Shown in pieces: positions 54,339-63,192 of a stretch of 64,000 nt of DNA. A program made the position numbers and the translations under genes. The DNA lies in the NCBI RefSeq assembly GCF_000091305.1, contig NC_013929.1, forward strand, positions 3,658,001 to 3,722,000, written 5' to 3'. Every line of letters begins with the position of its first letter. Position 1 is the stretch's first letter. Source of the stretch: Streptomyces scabiei 87.22 (GTDB lineage Bacteria; Actinomycetota; Actinomycetes; Streptomycetales; Streptomycetaceae). A model generated the notes under the pieces. The model did no database searches and had not been told where the DNA came from. It worked only from the letters and a program-made list of their open reading frames with translations.

Positions 54339-55569
54339 ACAGCCGACACCGTACCGGCCGCAGGAGCTGACCTTCTCATCAACGTCCGGTACCAACTCCA
54401 CCCGCACGAGCGTCGCGTTGCCCGGCGCCGACGGGCCTGCAGGCGAGCGCATGCCCCCCATCAGCCTCGGCGATCACGAACAGGTCGGTGTCATCGCCGT
54501 CACCAGCACCGACGCTCCCCCGGCAGCCCACACGCTCCTGGCCGAGCACGGCTTCTGGCGCCCACGCGGTGTCTTCGGCTCCATCCTGATCCACGACAGG
54601 TACGACCACGACGTTCCGGCCCGCCTCACGCGGTTCCTCGCCGACGCCGACCGGCAAGGCATCGGCGTGGAATACCACCTGCCCCGCATCCTCGCGGACG
54701 CCGGTTCTCCCGCTGCGGGCAAGCGCGTCGAAGAACTGTGGCGCGACAACCAGCAACGGGAGTACCGCCGTTGCCAGCGTGAGGCCGTCCGCATCGCCAC
54801 CTTTGGCAGCGATCTGGAGTCCCTCGCCCATGGCCTGTGTCACCGTCTGCCCGGCGAATGGGCTTCCCACGTAACCGGCTTCGCCGATCCGGACAGCCAG
54901 CTCGACTTCTTCGACGACCTGTGGGACAACGCGTCTCTGGCCAGCGCCTGGATGCAATTCCGCGTTCCCCGCGCCGCGATCCTGACCCGCCCCGATCGCC
55001 TTGAGCTCGTCGTGATCGACCGCCCGCTGCACCGCGGGCAGGTCCTCGTCGGCGCGCTATCCCTGCACGGCATCACCCACGACTACTTCGGCGACGACAA
55101 CGCCCCGCACGCGATCGCAGTCCCCTCCGAGGCCGTCCGCGCCGCACACACGGTCTCCCGGCGGCTCCTGCCCGCTACCACCAGGCCGCCCAACGCCTCA
55201 GGAACCCATGCCCGCATCCCTCACCGACCTGTCCGCCTTCACCACCGCCCTCGCCCAGCACCTGCCTGGGCAGTGGTTCCGAAAGCACGAAGGCTTCCCT
55301 CCTCCCAAGAACCACCGGTTGAGCGAACCCAGCCCGAGCCCCTGCACCGGTTGCCCGCACCGGAGGTCGCCCACACCCTCACGCTGAGCTGGTACCCCGA
55401 CGGGGTCGTGGGCGCACCGTATCGGTCGGTGCCCGAAGACGCCCGCATGGTGTTCGGCTGCCGTTTCCAGTACAGCCCGCACGAGTCGGCGTTCGTCCTG
55501 CCCACCTCCTACAGCACCAGCGACCGCGCCGTGCTCATCCAGACCGCCGTGCGGCTGCTCACCAGTTAG
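54322..55569 (+). CDS. hypothetical protein; 3' half probably disturbed by frameshifts
   Basis: The open frame runs 415 codons from GTG 54322. Residues 50-275 look like a real alpha/beta protein (VIAVTSTDAPPAAHTLLAEHGFWRPRGVFGSILIHDRYDHDVPARLTRFLADAD...DRLELVVIDRPLHRGQVLVGAL). After SRRLLP the frame turns low-complexity. One frame over, the sequence reads RRLLPRYHQAAQRLRNP, as if one C is missing in the CCC at 55171-55173. A second gene seems to start at ATG 55208 (MPASLTDLSAFTTALAQHLPGQWFRKHEGF). The last 70 residues of the main frame (HTLTLSWYPDGVVGAPYRSVPEDARMVFGCRFQY...) probably belong to that second protein. The true structure is likely two adjacent genes, each with a one-base deletion. 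Confidence 0.5.
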   Translation: MPEPAEQPTPYRPQELTFSSTSGTNSTRTSVALPGADGPAGERMPPISLGDHEQVGVIAVTSTDAPPAAHTLLAEHGFWRPRGVFGSILIHDRYDHDVPARLTRFLADADRQGIGVEYHLPRILADAGSPAAGKRVEELWRDNQQREYRRCQREAVRIATFGSDLESLAHGLCHRLPGEWASHVTGFADPDSQLDFFDDLWDNASLASAWMQFRVPRAAILTRPDRLELVVIDRPLHRGQVLVGALSLHGITHDYFGDDNAPHAIAVPSEAVRAAHTVSRRLLPATTRPPNASGTHARIPHRPVRLHHRPRPAPAWAVVPKARRLPSSQEPPVERTQPEPLHRLPAPEVAHTLTLSWYPDGVVGAPYRSVPEDARMVFGCRFQYSPHESAFVLPTSYSTSDRAVLIQTAVRLLTS

Positions 55570-55604
55570 GGCATCAGCGTCAGCTTCCGTCACGCCGCCA
55601 CGCC

Positions 55605-56273
55605 GTGCTCCGCCCAGCCGACCTTTCCACCGACGACCACGCCCGATCTGCCGCCGACGCCGCCGAACCCGCCGGCCACAGTCCGGCGGTAGCCCGGCCG
55701 ATCCCCCTCTCGGAGATGCCACTGTCCGACCTCGACCAGCGATTGCTGCTGCACTCCGTGGCCGACCGGCTCAACACCGTCGCCGACCATCTCCCGCTCC
55801 CTGACCAGTTCACGCCGCCCCCCGATCCGGGGCTGAGCGAGATCCTCGACGACGAGGTCCGCCACCTCGCCCGCCTGCTCGGCTACCTGGCCGGCGAGCA
55901 CGCCTTCCGACACCGGGCCGCCACCCGCTACCCGAACCGGGTCACGACCATCAGCCGCCGCACCGCCCTCACGATCGCCAGCGCCGCCGAACCCACCGCA
56001 GCTGCGCTCGCGGCGCTCGGCTCCGCCGTCCACCACCTCGGCCGCTTGGCCGACCTCGCCCACCAGGCGCCGAGCCCCGCTAGGGCCCGGGCGACCGCCG
56101 CCGCGCATGACGCACTCGCGGACCGCATGGTCGGTGCCCGTACGCACCTGGCCCGTGCGTCGAAACAGCTGCGCACCGCAGCCGACACCTGGACGGCGCC
56201 GATCCTCACCACTCCGCCGCCTGCACCTTCCACCTCAACGACGCACCGCCCGAGGAACCGCCCTTGCACATAA
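55605..56273 (+). CDS. hypothetical helical protein
   Basis: 222 residues from GTG 55605. Long helices dominate (LSDLDQRLLLHSVADRLNTVADHLPLP, LSEILDDEVRHLARLLGYLAGEHAF, PTAAALAALGSAVHHLGRLADLAHQAP, HDALADRMVGARTHLARASKQLRTAADTW). The tail is Pro/Thr-rich. It resembles the partial gene at the right edge of the window (63623 onward), so the element may carry paralogues. Function unknown. The stop overlaps the next start. Confidence 0.5.
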   Translation: MLRPADLSTDDHARSAADAAEPAGHSPAVARPIPLSEMPLSDLDQRLLLHSVADRLNTVADHLPLPDQFTPPPDPGLSEILDDEVRHLARLLGYLAGEHAFRHRAATRYPNRVTTISRRTALTIASAAEPTAAALAALGSAVHHLGRLADLAHQAPSPARARATAAAHDALADRMVGARTHLARASKQLRTAADTWTAPILTTPPPAPSTSTTHRPRNRPCT

Positions 56274-56956
56274 CCGAGTTCACCAACACACTCGCCGAAC
56301 GGCTCCCCGGCTGGCGCCCCTCTAGCCCTGCGGTAGCCATCGCCGACGACCCGGCAGCCAACCGGATCTGGGACAGCGGCCCCCTGCCGTACACCTCCTT
56401 CGAGACCACCGATGCCTACCGTGGCGTGCTCACCCACCACTGGGGGCTGCAGCTGTACGTCATGCCCCGCCCTCACCGGCCGGGCGAGTATCTGGTGCTG
56501 CCGATGCTGCCCGCCAACACCGGCCACCAGCACGTCCAGGGCCTGAGGGCCCCGCGCGGCATCGCCGTACCCGCCGACCCCGTCCGGGCCACGGCCCTGC
56601 TGAAGCGCCGGCTGCTGCACGACTACCTCTTCACCTCCCCCACCGCGATCCGGCGCAGCAGCCCCGGCCACTTCCAGGTCCACGTCGCCTTCGACGCCGA
56701 CCGGCGTCCGCGCATCCGCTCCGGCTACATCGGCGCCAACAGCGCTCTGCTCCGCGGTGGTTTCCTGCTCGACCCGGCCACCGGCGAATGCCACCTCCCT
56801 GACACCCTCACACCCACGCAGACCCGGCATCAGCTGGTCAGGGCCGTGCAGCACCTGCGCCATCGCGACTTCCACATCGTCATGGACTACGCCGAAGGAC
56901 CGCGCTCCCACCCGCCCCTTCCCCGGGTCAACCCGCGCAAGGGGATGGGCCGGTGA
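56264..56956 (+). CDS. hypothetical protein
   Basis: 230 residues from TTG 56264 (MHITEFTNTLAERLPGWRPSS), behind gaggaac. It is alpha/beta in character: WDSGPLPYTSFETTDAYRGVLTHHWGLQLYVMPRPHRPGEYLVLPMLPANTGHQHVQGLRAPRGIAVPADPVRATALLKRRLLHDYL, then HFQVHVAFDADRRPRIRSGYIGANSALLRGGFLLDPATGECHLPDTLTPTQTRHQLVRAVQHLRHRDFHIVMDYAEG. The N-terminal helix resembles that at 55208. Not recognised. The stop overlaps the next gene's GTG (GTGA). Confidence 0.55.
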   Translation: MHITEFTNTLAERLPGWRPSSPAVAIADDPAANRIWDSGPLPYTSFETTDAYRGVLTHHWGLQLYVMPRPHRPGEYLVLPMLPANTGHQHVQGLRAPRGIAVPADPVRATALLKRRLLHDYLFTSPTAIRRSSPGHFQVHVAFDADRRPRIRSGYIGANSALLRGGFLLDPATGECHLPDTLTPTQTRHQLVRAVQHLRHRDFHIVMDYAEGPRSHPPLPRVNPRKGMGR

Positions 56957-57501
56957 GCCAGAGCCACCACGATGCCTTCGTCCGCGCCCGCCTGGCCATC
57001 TGGCAGCGCCGTATCACGGAGACCACCGTCGGCCTGGCCCCGCTGCAGAGCGGCAGCGCACCGACGGCCCTCGCCCCGGTACTCGATCAGCTGGTCACCG
57101 TGTACAACCTGTCCACCGGCCTCGTCGCGGACCTGCGGCAGTCCGCAGACAGTCCCCTCGCACAAACCAATGTGGGACGCGAGTATCTGACTCAACTGTC
57201 TGCGGCCCTCGCTCACACCAACCGGGCGGCCACCCATCTGAGCACGACCGTGGCCGGCCTCGCCGACCTCCACCGCCATACTCCCCGGCCCGGCACCGCC
57301 ACACCAGCCGAGAGCCGACTGAACATCGCCCTCGGCCACACCGCCGCGCACCGGAGCCTCCAACGCGCGCTCGCGGCCGTCACCACCCCGCTCACCGACG
57401 CTCAGCCCACCCCGGCGTACACCCCGTTGCCAGGGGTCAGCGAGCAGCACCGCCGGGCCACCGGCAACGGCGGCACCCACCCCGTGCGCCGCCACCCCTA
57501 A
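56953..57501 (+). CDS. hypothetical helical protein
   Basis: 182 residues from GTG 56953, coupled to the upstream gene by GTGA. Mostly helical (AFVRARLAIWQRRITETTVGLAPL, TALAPVLDQLVTVYNLSTGLVADLRQSAD, GREYLTQLSAALAHTNRAATHLSTTVAGLADLHRHT), similar in style to the 49162 and 55605 products. The C-terminal part ends with a Thr/Pro-rich stretch. Function unknown; possibly a structural accessory of the transfer apparatus. Confidence 0.5.
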   Translation: MSQSHHDAFVRARLAIWQRRITETTVGLAPLQSGSAPTALAPVLDQLVTVYNLSTGLVADLRQSADSPLAQTNVGREYLTQLSAALAHTNRAATHLSTTVAGLADLHRHTPRPGTATPAESRLNIALGHTAAHRSLQRALAAVTTPLTDAQPTPAYTPLPGVSEQHRRATGNGGTHPVRRHP

Positions 57502-57549
57502 CCCCGCAGGGGTCAACCACCACCCGCCTGCACGTCCTTGGAGAACCCT

Positions 57550-58140
57550 CTGGCCACGCGCTCCTTCATCGCCCGCCCCACCACCGGAACGGGGTACAGC
57601 GGCATTTACGTCCAGCTCGACGGCGTACCCAGCCACCACCTCCCGCTGCTCCTGGCGGCCTACCAGTACAAGTTCGGACGCGACGTGGAAGCCATGTCGC
57701 GTCACCTCATCGACGACGTCGCCGTCGGCTGGGACGAGCTCGGCACCGACCTCCTCGACGGCGCCCCGCCCTCGCTCGTGGCCGCGCTGACCGGCGGCGA
57801 GCAGTGGCCCAGCCGTCACCTCGACCACCTGATCACCCCGGACGGCTCCCCGCCGGTGCGCATGTCGGTCACCGACGAGATCGCCGACGAGCAGGACATG
57901 CAGTGGGGGTACATCCTGCACAAGGAGGGCATCGAGGTGATCAGCCTCCTCCACGAGGACATCGGCCCGGTCGTGGACTGGGCCGTCGACCCGCGTACCG
58001 CCTTCAACGACCACCCGGCGGCCTGGTCCTCCCTCGACCCCGCACCGGTTATCCGGGCATCGCGCAGCACGCCGTCCCCGGGCGCTCCCGCTGCGTCCCC
58101 GGTGAAGGCCCACGCCCCGCGTCCCGCCACGCGCCGCTAG
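57550..58140 (+). CDS. conserved element protein with CTG start
   Basis: 196 residues from CTG 57550 (ATRSFIARPTTGTGYSGIYVQLDGVPSHHLPLLLAAYQYKF). GGAG lies 6 bases upstream (57540-57543). TTG 57538 is in frame but would lie on the ribosome site. I recognise the ATRSFIARP...GIYVQLDG opening and the GWDELGTDLLDGAP segment as a recurrent family on streptomycete conjugative elements, without known function. The C-terminus is Pro/Ala/Arg-rich. Confidence 0.65.
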   Translation: MATRSFIARPTTGTGYSGIYVQLDGVPSHHLPLLLAAYQYKFGRDVEAMSRHLIDDVAVGWDELGTDLLDGAPPSLVAALTGGEQWPSRHLDHLITPDGSPPVRMSVTDEIADEQDMQWGYILHKEGIEVISLLHEDIGPVVDWAVDPRTAFNDHPAAWSSLDPAPVIRASRSTPSPGAPAASPVKAHAPRPATRR

Positions 58141-58168
58141 TTCACTGCCGTCTTCCCGGAGCCTCCCC

Positions 58169-58792
58169 CTGCCCTCGCACACCCCGCCCCTGATCACCGT
58201 CGTCATCGCCAGCCGCCTGCGCGAAGACCGGCTCGACTACCTGACCGCCATGCACGCCAGCCTCACCCGGCAGTCCGTGCCGTGGGAGGCCGTGATCGCG
58301 CTCGACGGCGCCTCGCCGGACCGCCTGCCCGACCCGCTCGCGCAGGACTCTCGCGTCCGCACGCTCGCTCTGCCCCGCCCGGTCGGCGCCGCCTGCGCCC
58401 GGAACCTGGCCCTCGCCCATGTCCGCACCCGGTACACCAACTGGGCAGACGACGATGACGAGTTCACCGACTACGCCATGTCCGTACGGCTGAACATCCT
58501 GGAATCGACGGGGGTCGGCTGGTGTGCGGGATGGAGCGAGGACCTGCACCCGGACGGAACGACAACACTGTGGTGCTGCCCGCCGCCGCCCGGGCGGCAC
58601 GAGGCCGACGATGTGTGGACGTACTGGAAATCCCCGTCCGACGCCATCTCCATCGGGCCGACCACCCTTCTTGCCCGCACCGACATCGTGCGCGCGGCAC
58701 CGATGGGCGGCCCGGTCCAGGGCGAGGACTACATCGCTTATCCCGGCACTTTCCGTGTCCCTCGCAGGTCATGTCGCTTAACTACCTTTTGA
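58169..58792 (+). pseudogene. GT2-type glycosyltransferase, 3'-truncated
   Basis: The frame reads PSHTPPLITVVIASRLREDRLDYLTAMHASLTRQSVPWEAVIALDG from CTG 58169, with GGAG 7 bases upstream. The nucleotide-sugar-binding GT-A fold is seen in VGAACARNLALAHVRTRYTNWADDDDEFT, with the DDD metal motif. IGPTTLLARTDIVRAAPMGGPVQGEDYIA is the acceptor-side part, after which the sequence becomes unrelated and stops at 58792. Family-2 enzymes normally continue for another helix or more. Defence genes begin right after, so the gene was probably cut by their insertion. The intact homologue may have glycosylated an exported or surface component. Confidence 0.68.
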
Positions 58793-58978
58793 GGAAACGG
58801 ACGTTGTCGCATACACGCACTGGGCCATGAAGCTCATTCTGGTTGGCCTCGACCAGCCTCGCCTAACGTACACAACATCCCTCTGTGTCACCCATTCGTG
58901 GCGTCCTCACCAGCTGCGTCCCAGCTCGCGCCACGCTCGGCATCACCTCGACACGAGTTGCAGGCCAAGGCGGGGAAG

Positions 58979-60010
58979 CTACCTGGACCGGATGATCCGG
59001 ACGTCGCTGACGCCCTCTTCGGCCCGCTTGTAGCTGGCGTAGTCTCCAGCGGCCTTCGCGCTGTAGCGGACTACGGACTCGCGGCGGAGACCATCCTGCA
59101 TCCATGTGATCTTGAAATTCTCCATGCCGTGCTCGCTGACTTCGGCCCGGGGGGCCGGTTCGGCTTTAAAGGATCCTTGGCAGAAGGCGTCGTCGGCGGC
59201 CCACGCGCTGTACGCCACGCCCGCCCACCCGTTGAGGTCATCGGCGCGGTGGCTTGAGGCCAGGTCCTCCAGATAGATCCGCAGGCCAGATGCACGGTTC
59301 TTCTCTAGCTGCTTCGCGAAGTGCTGGCGCATCCCGCCGAGGGTGTGGTTGGCCTTGCTGCTGTAGCGCGTGGCCAGGTCCAGGAAGCCGAACTGATGGC
59401 GGACGCGGTCGGCGAGCATGGCATCCCAGTGGGGCGGTGCGGCCACGAAGTACCTGAGGACTCCCGGGCTCCCGGGGGTAACCTCGGCCTTCAGCCAGCG
59501 CTCCATGGAAACGTTCTCAAAGTTTGGGTGCAGCAGTACTTTTCTGGCGACTTCCGTGGTGATGTCGCTCTTCTTGGAGTTGCAGTAGTCACAGGTCCCT
59601 ACGAGGTTGTCGGGGGCGACACACAGGGCAGGGAATGCCTTCTTGGGCAGGACGTGATCGAGCTCGGATACTTCGGTGTGTCGGCACATCGGGCACAGGT
59701 CTTCGTCGCGGCCGTCCATAACCTCGTCGTAGATTTCGCGGCCGGCGCCACTGACCATGCCGCTGTCGTAGACGATGTCGGACACCGTAGTGCCGGGTAT
59801 GCCTGCGACTTGGAAGTCCTGTGACTTGAGGGTGTGCAGGGTACGTGACAGGGCGGCGGCCCTATAGATGTCGGCGGCTTTCTCCGCGATTTTCGCGGCC
59901 GCGCGGAGCTTGGTCCCCAGGCCGTCATTCTTCTGCGTGTCGCGGGACCCGCCAGTGCAGATCTCCCAGCTGACTCTGGCGCTGAGTGTCACCGGATCCG
60001 AGGGCCACAT
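58979..60010 (-). CDS. HNH endonuclease of Septu-like pair (PtuB-like)
   Basis: 343 residues from ATG 60010. The HNH finger is CPMCRHTEVSELDHVLPKKAFPALCVAPDNLVGTCDYCNSKKSD: zinc Cys106, Cys109, Cys140, Cys143, D118-H119 catalytic core and N135. A longer helical/strand C-terminal region (ERWLKAEVTPGSPGVLRYFVAAPPHWDAMLADRVRHQF) follows. The ATG overlaps the ATPase stop as TGATG. An AAA ATPase followed by an HNH nuclease is the Septu antiphage arrangement (PtuA-PtuB); this member is about as long as reported PtuB-like proteins. Target and trigger are unknown. Confidence 0.78.
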   Translation of the reverse strand: MWPSDPVTLSARVSWEICTGGSRDTQKNDGLGTKLRAAAKIAEKAADIYRAAALSRTLHTLKSQDFQVAGIPGTTVSDIVYDSGMVSGAGREIYDEVMDGRDEDLCPMCRHTEVSELDHVLPKKAFPALCVAPDNLVGTCDYCNSKKSDITTEVARKVLLHPNFENVSMERWLKAEVTPGSPGVLRYFVAAPPHWDAMLADRVRHQFGFLDLATRYSSKANHTLGGMRQHFAKQLEKNRASGLRIYLEDLASSHRADDLNGWAGVAYSAWAADDAFCQGSFKAEPAPRAEVSEHGMENFKITWMQDGLRRESVVRYSAKAAGDYASYKRAEEGVSDVRIIRSR

Positions 60011-61608
60011 CAGCGCTCCTCCGCCCTCTTGTCCGCGAACAGGATGTGCACCAAGCCCTTGGCCTCGTCGCCCAGCTGATTCCCAAAGTGACCGAGAACG
60101 CCCTCATAGGTGTCGAACCGGGCGACCGCCTTCTCGATCTCGGCGTAGAATCCGGACTTCATCACTTCGAGACCGAAGATCTCGTGGGTGAGTACTCCGA
60201 CGTTCTCCCCATAGGTTTCGATCCTGGGACGCCGCGCGCGCCCGCGAGAGCGACTGATCTTGTAGACGCAGGACCTCGGGACTTCCTGGAGCACGACAGG
60301 CGAGTGCGTCGCAATGATGGCGACACCGTTGCGCTCCGCCAGAAGCTCGGACAGCGCGCGGACGAAAGAAGACAGCAGCGGGGGATGGAGATGCGCCTCG
60401 GGCTCATCGAACAGCACGAGCGTCTGCTCCCCAACGAGGTCCACAAGCCGAGTGAGGGTGAGCAGCACGATGGCGTGTCCGGAACTAAGACTCATGAAGA
60501 TGTCGCGCCACGAGCGTCCTGCGCCGTTCGCAGGCTCGTCTCCATGTGTGATGCCTTCGATCAGCCTAGGGCTGATGCGATCACCGATGAAGTCGCCGCC
60601 GATGAGGACGGCGGCGTCAAACTGGGGATCGCTGGCAAGGGTGAGCAGGGATTTAATCCACCGGTCCTGGTGTCCGGAGGTCGCGATTGACCTGATGCTA
60701 TCGAGGAATTCCTCGGCCAGTTCCTCCCGTCCCTTCAAACGGGTGGGGTGGCTGTCGCTGGTTTCACCGTCAGGTACATGCGTGGTGAGGCCGACGTGCG
60801 TGTAGCTGGTCCTGGTATGGGACGGGGTGATGCTGGCAAAGGGGTCGAACGCGCTGAAGGTGACGAGCAGAACGTTCGCGAAGCCGGTTTCCTCGATGTA
60901 AGTGATTTTGCCGGCGGTTTCGGGAAGGTCGAAGGGGCGCACTGCGGCTGTGGCCAAGGAGCGCAGGAGTGTGGTCTTCCCGACCCCGTTGCGCCCGATG
61001 AGCACGTGGATGTTGCTGTAGGGAACGGAGTTGGGCCGGACTTCGAACTCCAGCGGGGGGCGTGCCGAGATCTCGGTGTCCGCTTGGGGAGAGTGGTAGT
61101 TGAACTTATAGCGGGCGAGCCTGGGCCCTCCGGCGGTGATGCGACGGTACTGGCGGAGAACTGTTTTTGTGGAGAGGTTTCGCATAAAGGAGTTGCCGAC
61201 GACCGGACTCGACGTTGCCAGCGCGTTCAGTTTCTCTTCTGCGAGTTCGGGGCTCTCCAGCGCGGTGATGTCGCCCAAGCCTCGGAGGATCTCTCGCCCC
61301 TGCTGTTTGAGCTCGGCGATCCTTTCGTAGTACTGGACGTCCTGGCCGAGCGAAATCCATTCGCCAAGGCCGGCCGGCAGCCCGTCGGCGAAGTCGCCAA
61401 GTGGCAGAGGGCTCGGTCCGGGTTCCTGCTCGACCAGAGCGATCTTGACACGGCCAATCTCGATCGGCTTGGTGTCATCGGTACGGCGGAACCACAGGTC
61501 GTAGCTGGTTCTGAAGCCAAAGTCGTCCCAGTTGTCAGGGAGGAGGATGGCGGCGCGGGGGCCGGCGTCGGAGGGGAAACGTCGGTCGGATTGAACGATG
61601 AACCGCAC
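60010..61608 (-). CDS. AAA ATPase of Septu-like pair (PtuA-like)
   Basis: 532 residues from GTG 61608 with GGAGGA 5 bases upstream; the frame upstream to 61695 crosses an IS scar and was not used. The ABC/SMC-type ATPase has Walker A IGRNGVGKTTLLRSLA, signature-like SLSSGHAIVLLTL, Walker B TLVLFDEPEAHLHPPLL and switch IIATHSPVVLQEVP. This is the OLD/PtuA-like AAA_21 layout. There is no TOPRIM domain, so nuclease activity is supplied by the HNH partner. PtuA-type ATPases sense infection and control the nuclease. Codon composition is less GC-rich than the conjugation genes. Confidence 0.8.
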   Translation of the reverse strand: MRFIVQSDRRFPSDAGPRAAILLPDNWDDFGFRTSYDLWFRRTDDTKPIEIGRVKIALVEQEPGPSPLPLGDFADGLPAGLGEWISLGQDVQYYERIAELKQQGREILRGLGDITALESPELAEEKLNALATSSPVVGNSFMRNLSTKTVLRQYRRITAGGPRLARYKFNYHSPQADTEISARPPLEFEVRPNSVPYSNIHVLIGRNGVGKTTLLRSLATAAVRPFDLPETAGKITYIEETGFANVLLVTFSAFDPFASITPSHTRTSYTHVGLTTHVPDGETSDSHPTRLKGREELAEEFLDSIRSIATSGHQDRWIKSLLTLASDPQFDAAVLIGGDFIGDRISPRLIEGITHGDEPANGAGRSWRDIFMSLSSGHAIVLLTLTRLVDLVGEQTLVLFDEPEAHLHPPLLSSFVRALSELLAERNGVAIIATHSPVVLQEVPRSCVYKISRSRGRARRPRIETYGENVGVLTHEIFGLEVMKSGFYAEIEKAVARFDTYEGVLGHFGNQLGDEAKGLVHILFADKRAEER

Positions 61609-61685
61609 AGGGTCCTCCAGGCTCGCGGCAGCACTCGGACCCGGAACCCTATCCACCCGGCAGCCGCACAGGGACGCCTCAGGGC

Positions 61686-61802
61686 CTAACGCCACGACAC
61701 CCCGTTGATCACATGCTGATGATCACACCACGGCCGCCTATGACCATCAACACCTGGCAGCAGGGGCGTTACGCGTTCCCACGCCACATCAGTCAGGTCA
61801 CC
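61686..61802 (-). pseudogene. IS5-type transposase N-terminal remnant
   Basis: The minus strand encodes GDLTDVAWERVTPLLPGVDG then RRPWCDHQHVINGVSWR before TAG 61686. This is the conserved opening of IS5/IS1182-like transposases (DLTDxxWxxLxPLLP...GRPWxDHRxVINGxLWR). Nothing resembling the DDE domain follows. It lies between the ATPase start and the Schlafen stop, as a scar of past IS activity. Confidence 0.75.
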
Positions 61803-61824
61803 ACGCCCCACCTCAAGATCATTA

Positions 61825-63192
61825 TCAGAGGTCTTCGTCCGTACTGAGGAAGACCGACTTGAACAGGTCGGCCGCGTCGACGAGGGGCTCGGTGGGCACC
61901 CGGAACTCACCGCTGGTCACCGCGTCGTTGCCGTCCTCGGTAAGTTCCCACGAGACCTCCACCGAACTGGCATGACGATCCTTCGCGATGATGACGTAGT
62001 CGTCTTGGTCGCTCGTCCAAGGCACGTTCGGACGGAACGACTCCGGAGTGAGCACAACTACGGCGTCCTCGCCATGGGTGCTCCAGGTCACGGGATAGCC
62101 CCGAGGGAGGGGTCGGATAGCCGAGTGGTCGAAGCTCGGCAGGAACGGCTCGTGCGGCCCCAGCACTGGTTCGACGGCTTTCTCAAAGTCGGCGTCGTCC
62201 GGGTCTAGGTAATCCAGCACCTCGCAGTTATGGAACGTCAGAATCAGTCGCGGCTTGGCCACGAAACGATCGCGACTGACCACCTGGACACCGGCACCCG
62301 GCATCCCGACGCCTAGGAGGTGCTCCCGACCCTTGGCGATGTGCTCGGCCTTCTTGCACTGCCATGCGGCGAGCGCCTGTTCCCGGTCCTCCGTCGACAG
62401 CGGCTTCGGGCTGCCGAAGACGCTCGACGGCAATATGAACGGCGTCGAGGCGATAATGTCTTCAGCCGGTGTCAGCTGCTTGGTGAACTGCTCTTCTTCG
62501 TAGCGGCGCAGGCTCTCCAGGATCTCGTCCACGCGGTCGACCCTGCAGATGGGGCCGAGCAGTTGCACCTCGAGGTCAATCGGTGGCTTCCCGCCCCGGC
62601 GGACGCGCTCGACGAGGGCGAGGACCTCTCCGGAGCGTGCGGGCCGCGTGTTGCTGGCGCCTCGCACGTAGATCGCGCCGTCCTCGATGTTGTCGCGGCG
62701 GTCCTCACCCTGATAGCTCTTGTGACACGGGAAGATCGTCTGGCCATCCTCCGGCGGCTGGGCGATGACGAACAGGACCTCGTGGTCGGAGTCGATGCCA
62801 ATCCGACCGAACTCGAACGCCGGGAACAGGGGCCCGAGGTAGGGGCGGAGCCGGTCCTCGAGCTCGTGGGCCTCGGTTCCGCGCGGTACTCCGGGAGCGC
62901 TGTTCTTCTGTACGCCGATGACCAGGACCGCGTAGCCGTGGAAGTGTCGGGCCGCCTCCCCCGGACGCCGGTTCGCTGCGCCCAGGAGGAACTTTGCGAT
63001 CTTGGCCGCGGTCGCCTTGCTGTTCATGTCGAGTGAGCTCTTGACCTCGAGGTAGGTCGCCTCGGCCTCGTCGCCGACAGCGACTACGTGCTCAAGAACG
63101 CCCCGTAGGGCGCGCTCACCGAGCGGGATGACGCTGGTGTCGAGAGCGGAGGTCCCGGCGTCCGAGTCGTCTGAAGGCAAGAGATCCGGCAT
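61825..63192 (-). CDS. Schlafen/AlbA_2-domain protein
   Basis: 455 residues from ATG 63192. The N-terminal domain reads EATYLEVKSSLDMNSKATAAKIAKFLLGAANRRPGEAARHFHGYAVLVIGV, the pattern of AlbA_2 (Schlafen-like) nucleic-acid-binding or tRNA-nuclease domains. The E-x-K pair in YLEVKSS is characteristic. A middle region (CHKSYQGEDRRDNIEDGAIYVRGASNTRPARSGEVLALVERV) completes the domain. The C-terminal 200 residues are beta-rich and unassigned (YPVTWSTHGEDAVVVLTPESFRPNVPW). Adjacent to a Septu-like pair, it may be an additional defence gene; nuclease activity is unproven. Confidence 0.72.
   Translation of the reverse strand: MPDLLPSDDSDAGTSALDTSVIPLGERALRGVLEHVVAVGDEAEATYLEVKSSLDMNSKATAAKIAKFLLGAANRRPGEAARHFHGYAVLVIGVQKNSAPGVPRGTEAHELEDRLRPYLGPLFPAFEFGRIGIDSDHEVLFVIAQPPEDGQTIFPCHKSYQGEDRRDNIEDGAIYVRGASNTRPARSGEVLALVERVRRGGKPPIDLEVQLLGPICRVDRVDEILESLRRYEEEQFTKQLTPAEDIIASTPFILPSSVFGSPKPLSTEDREQALAAWQCKKAEHIAKGREHLLGVGMPGAGVQVVSRDRFVAKPRLILTFHNCEVLDYLDPDDADFEKAVEPVLGPHEPFLPSFDHSAIRPLPRGYPVTWSTHGEDAVVVLTPESFRPNVPWTSDQDDYVIIAKDRHASSVEVSWELTEDGNDAVTSGEFRVPTEPLVDAADLFKSVFLSTDEDL

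Noticed and set aside
58827..59033. Short frame MKLILVGLDQPRL after the truncated glycosyltransferase
   Set aside because: It quickly becomes Arg/His/Ser-rich and overlaps the 3' end of the HNH gene; no ribosome site.
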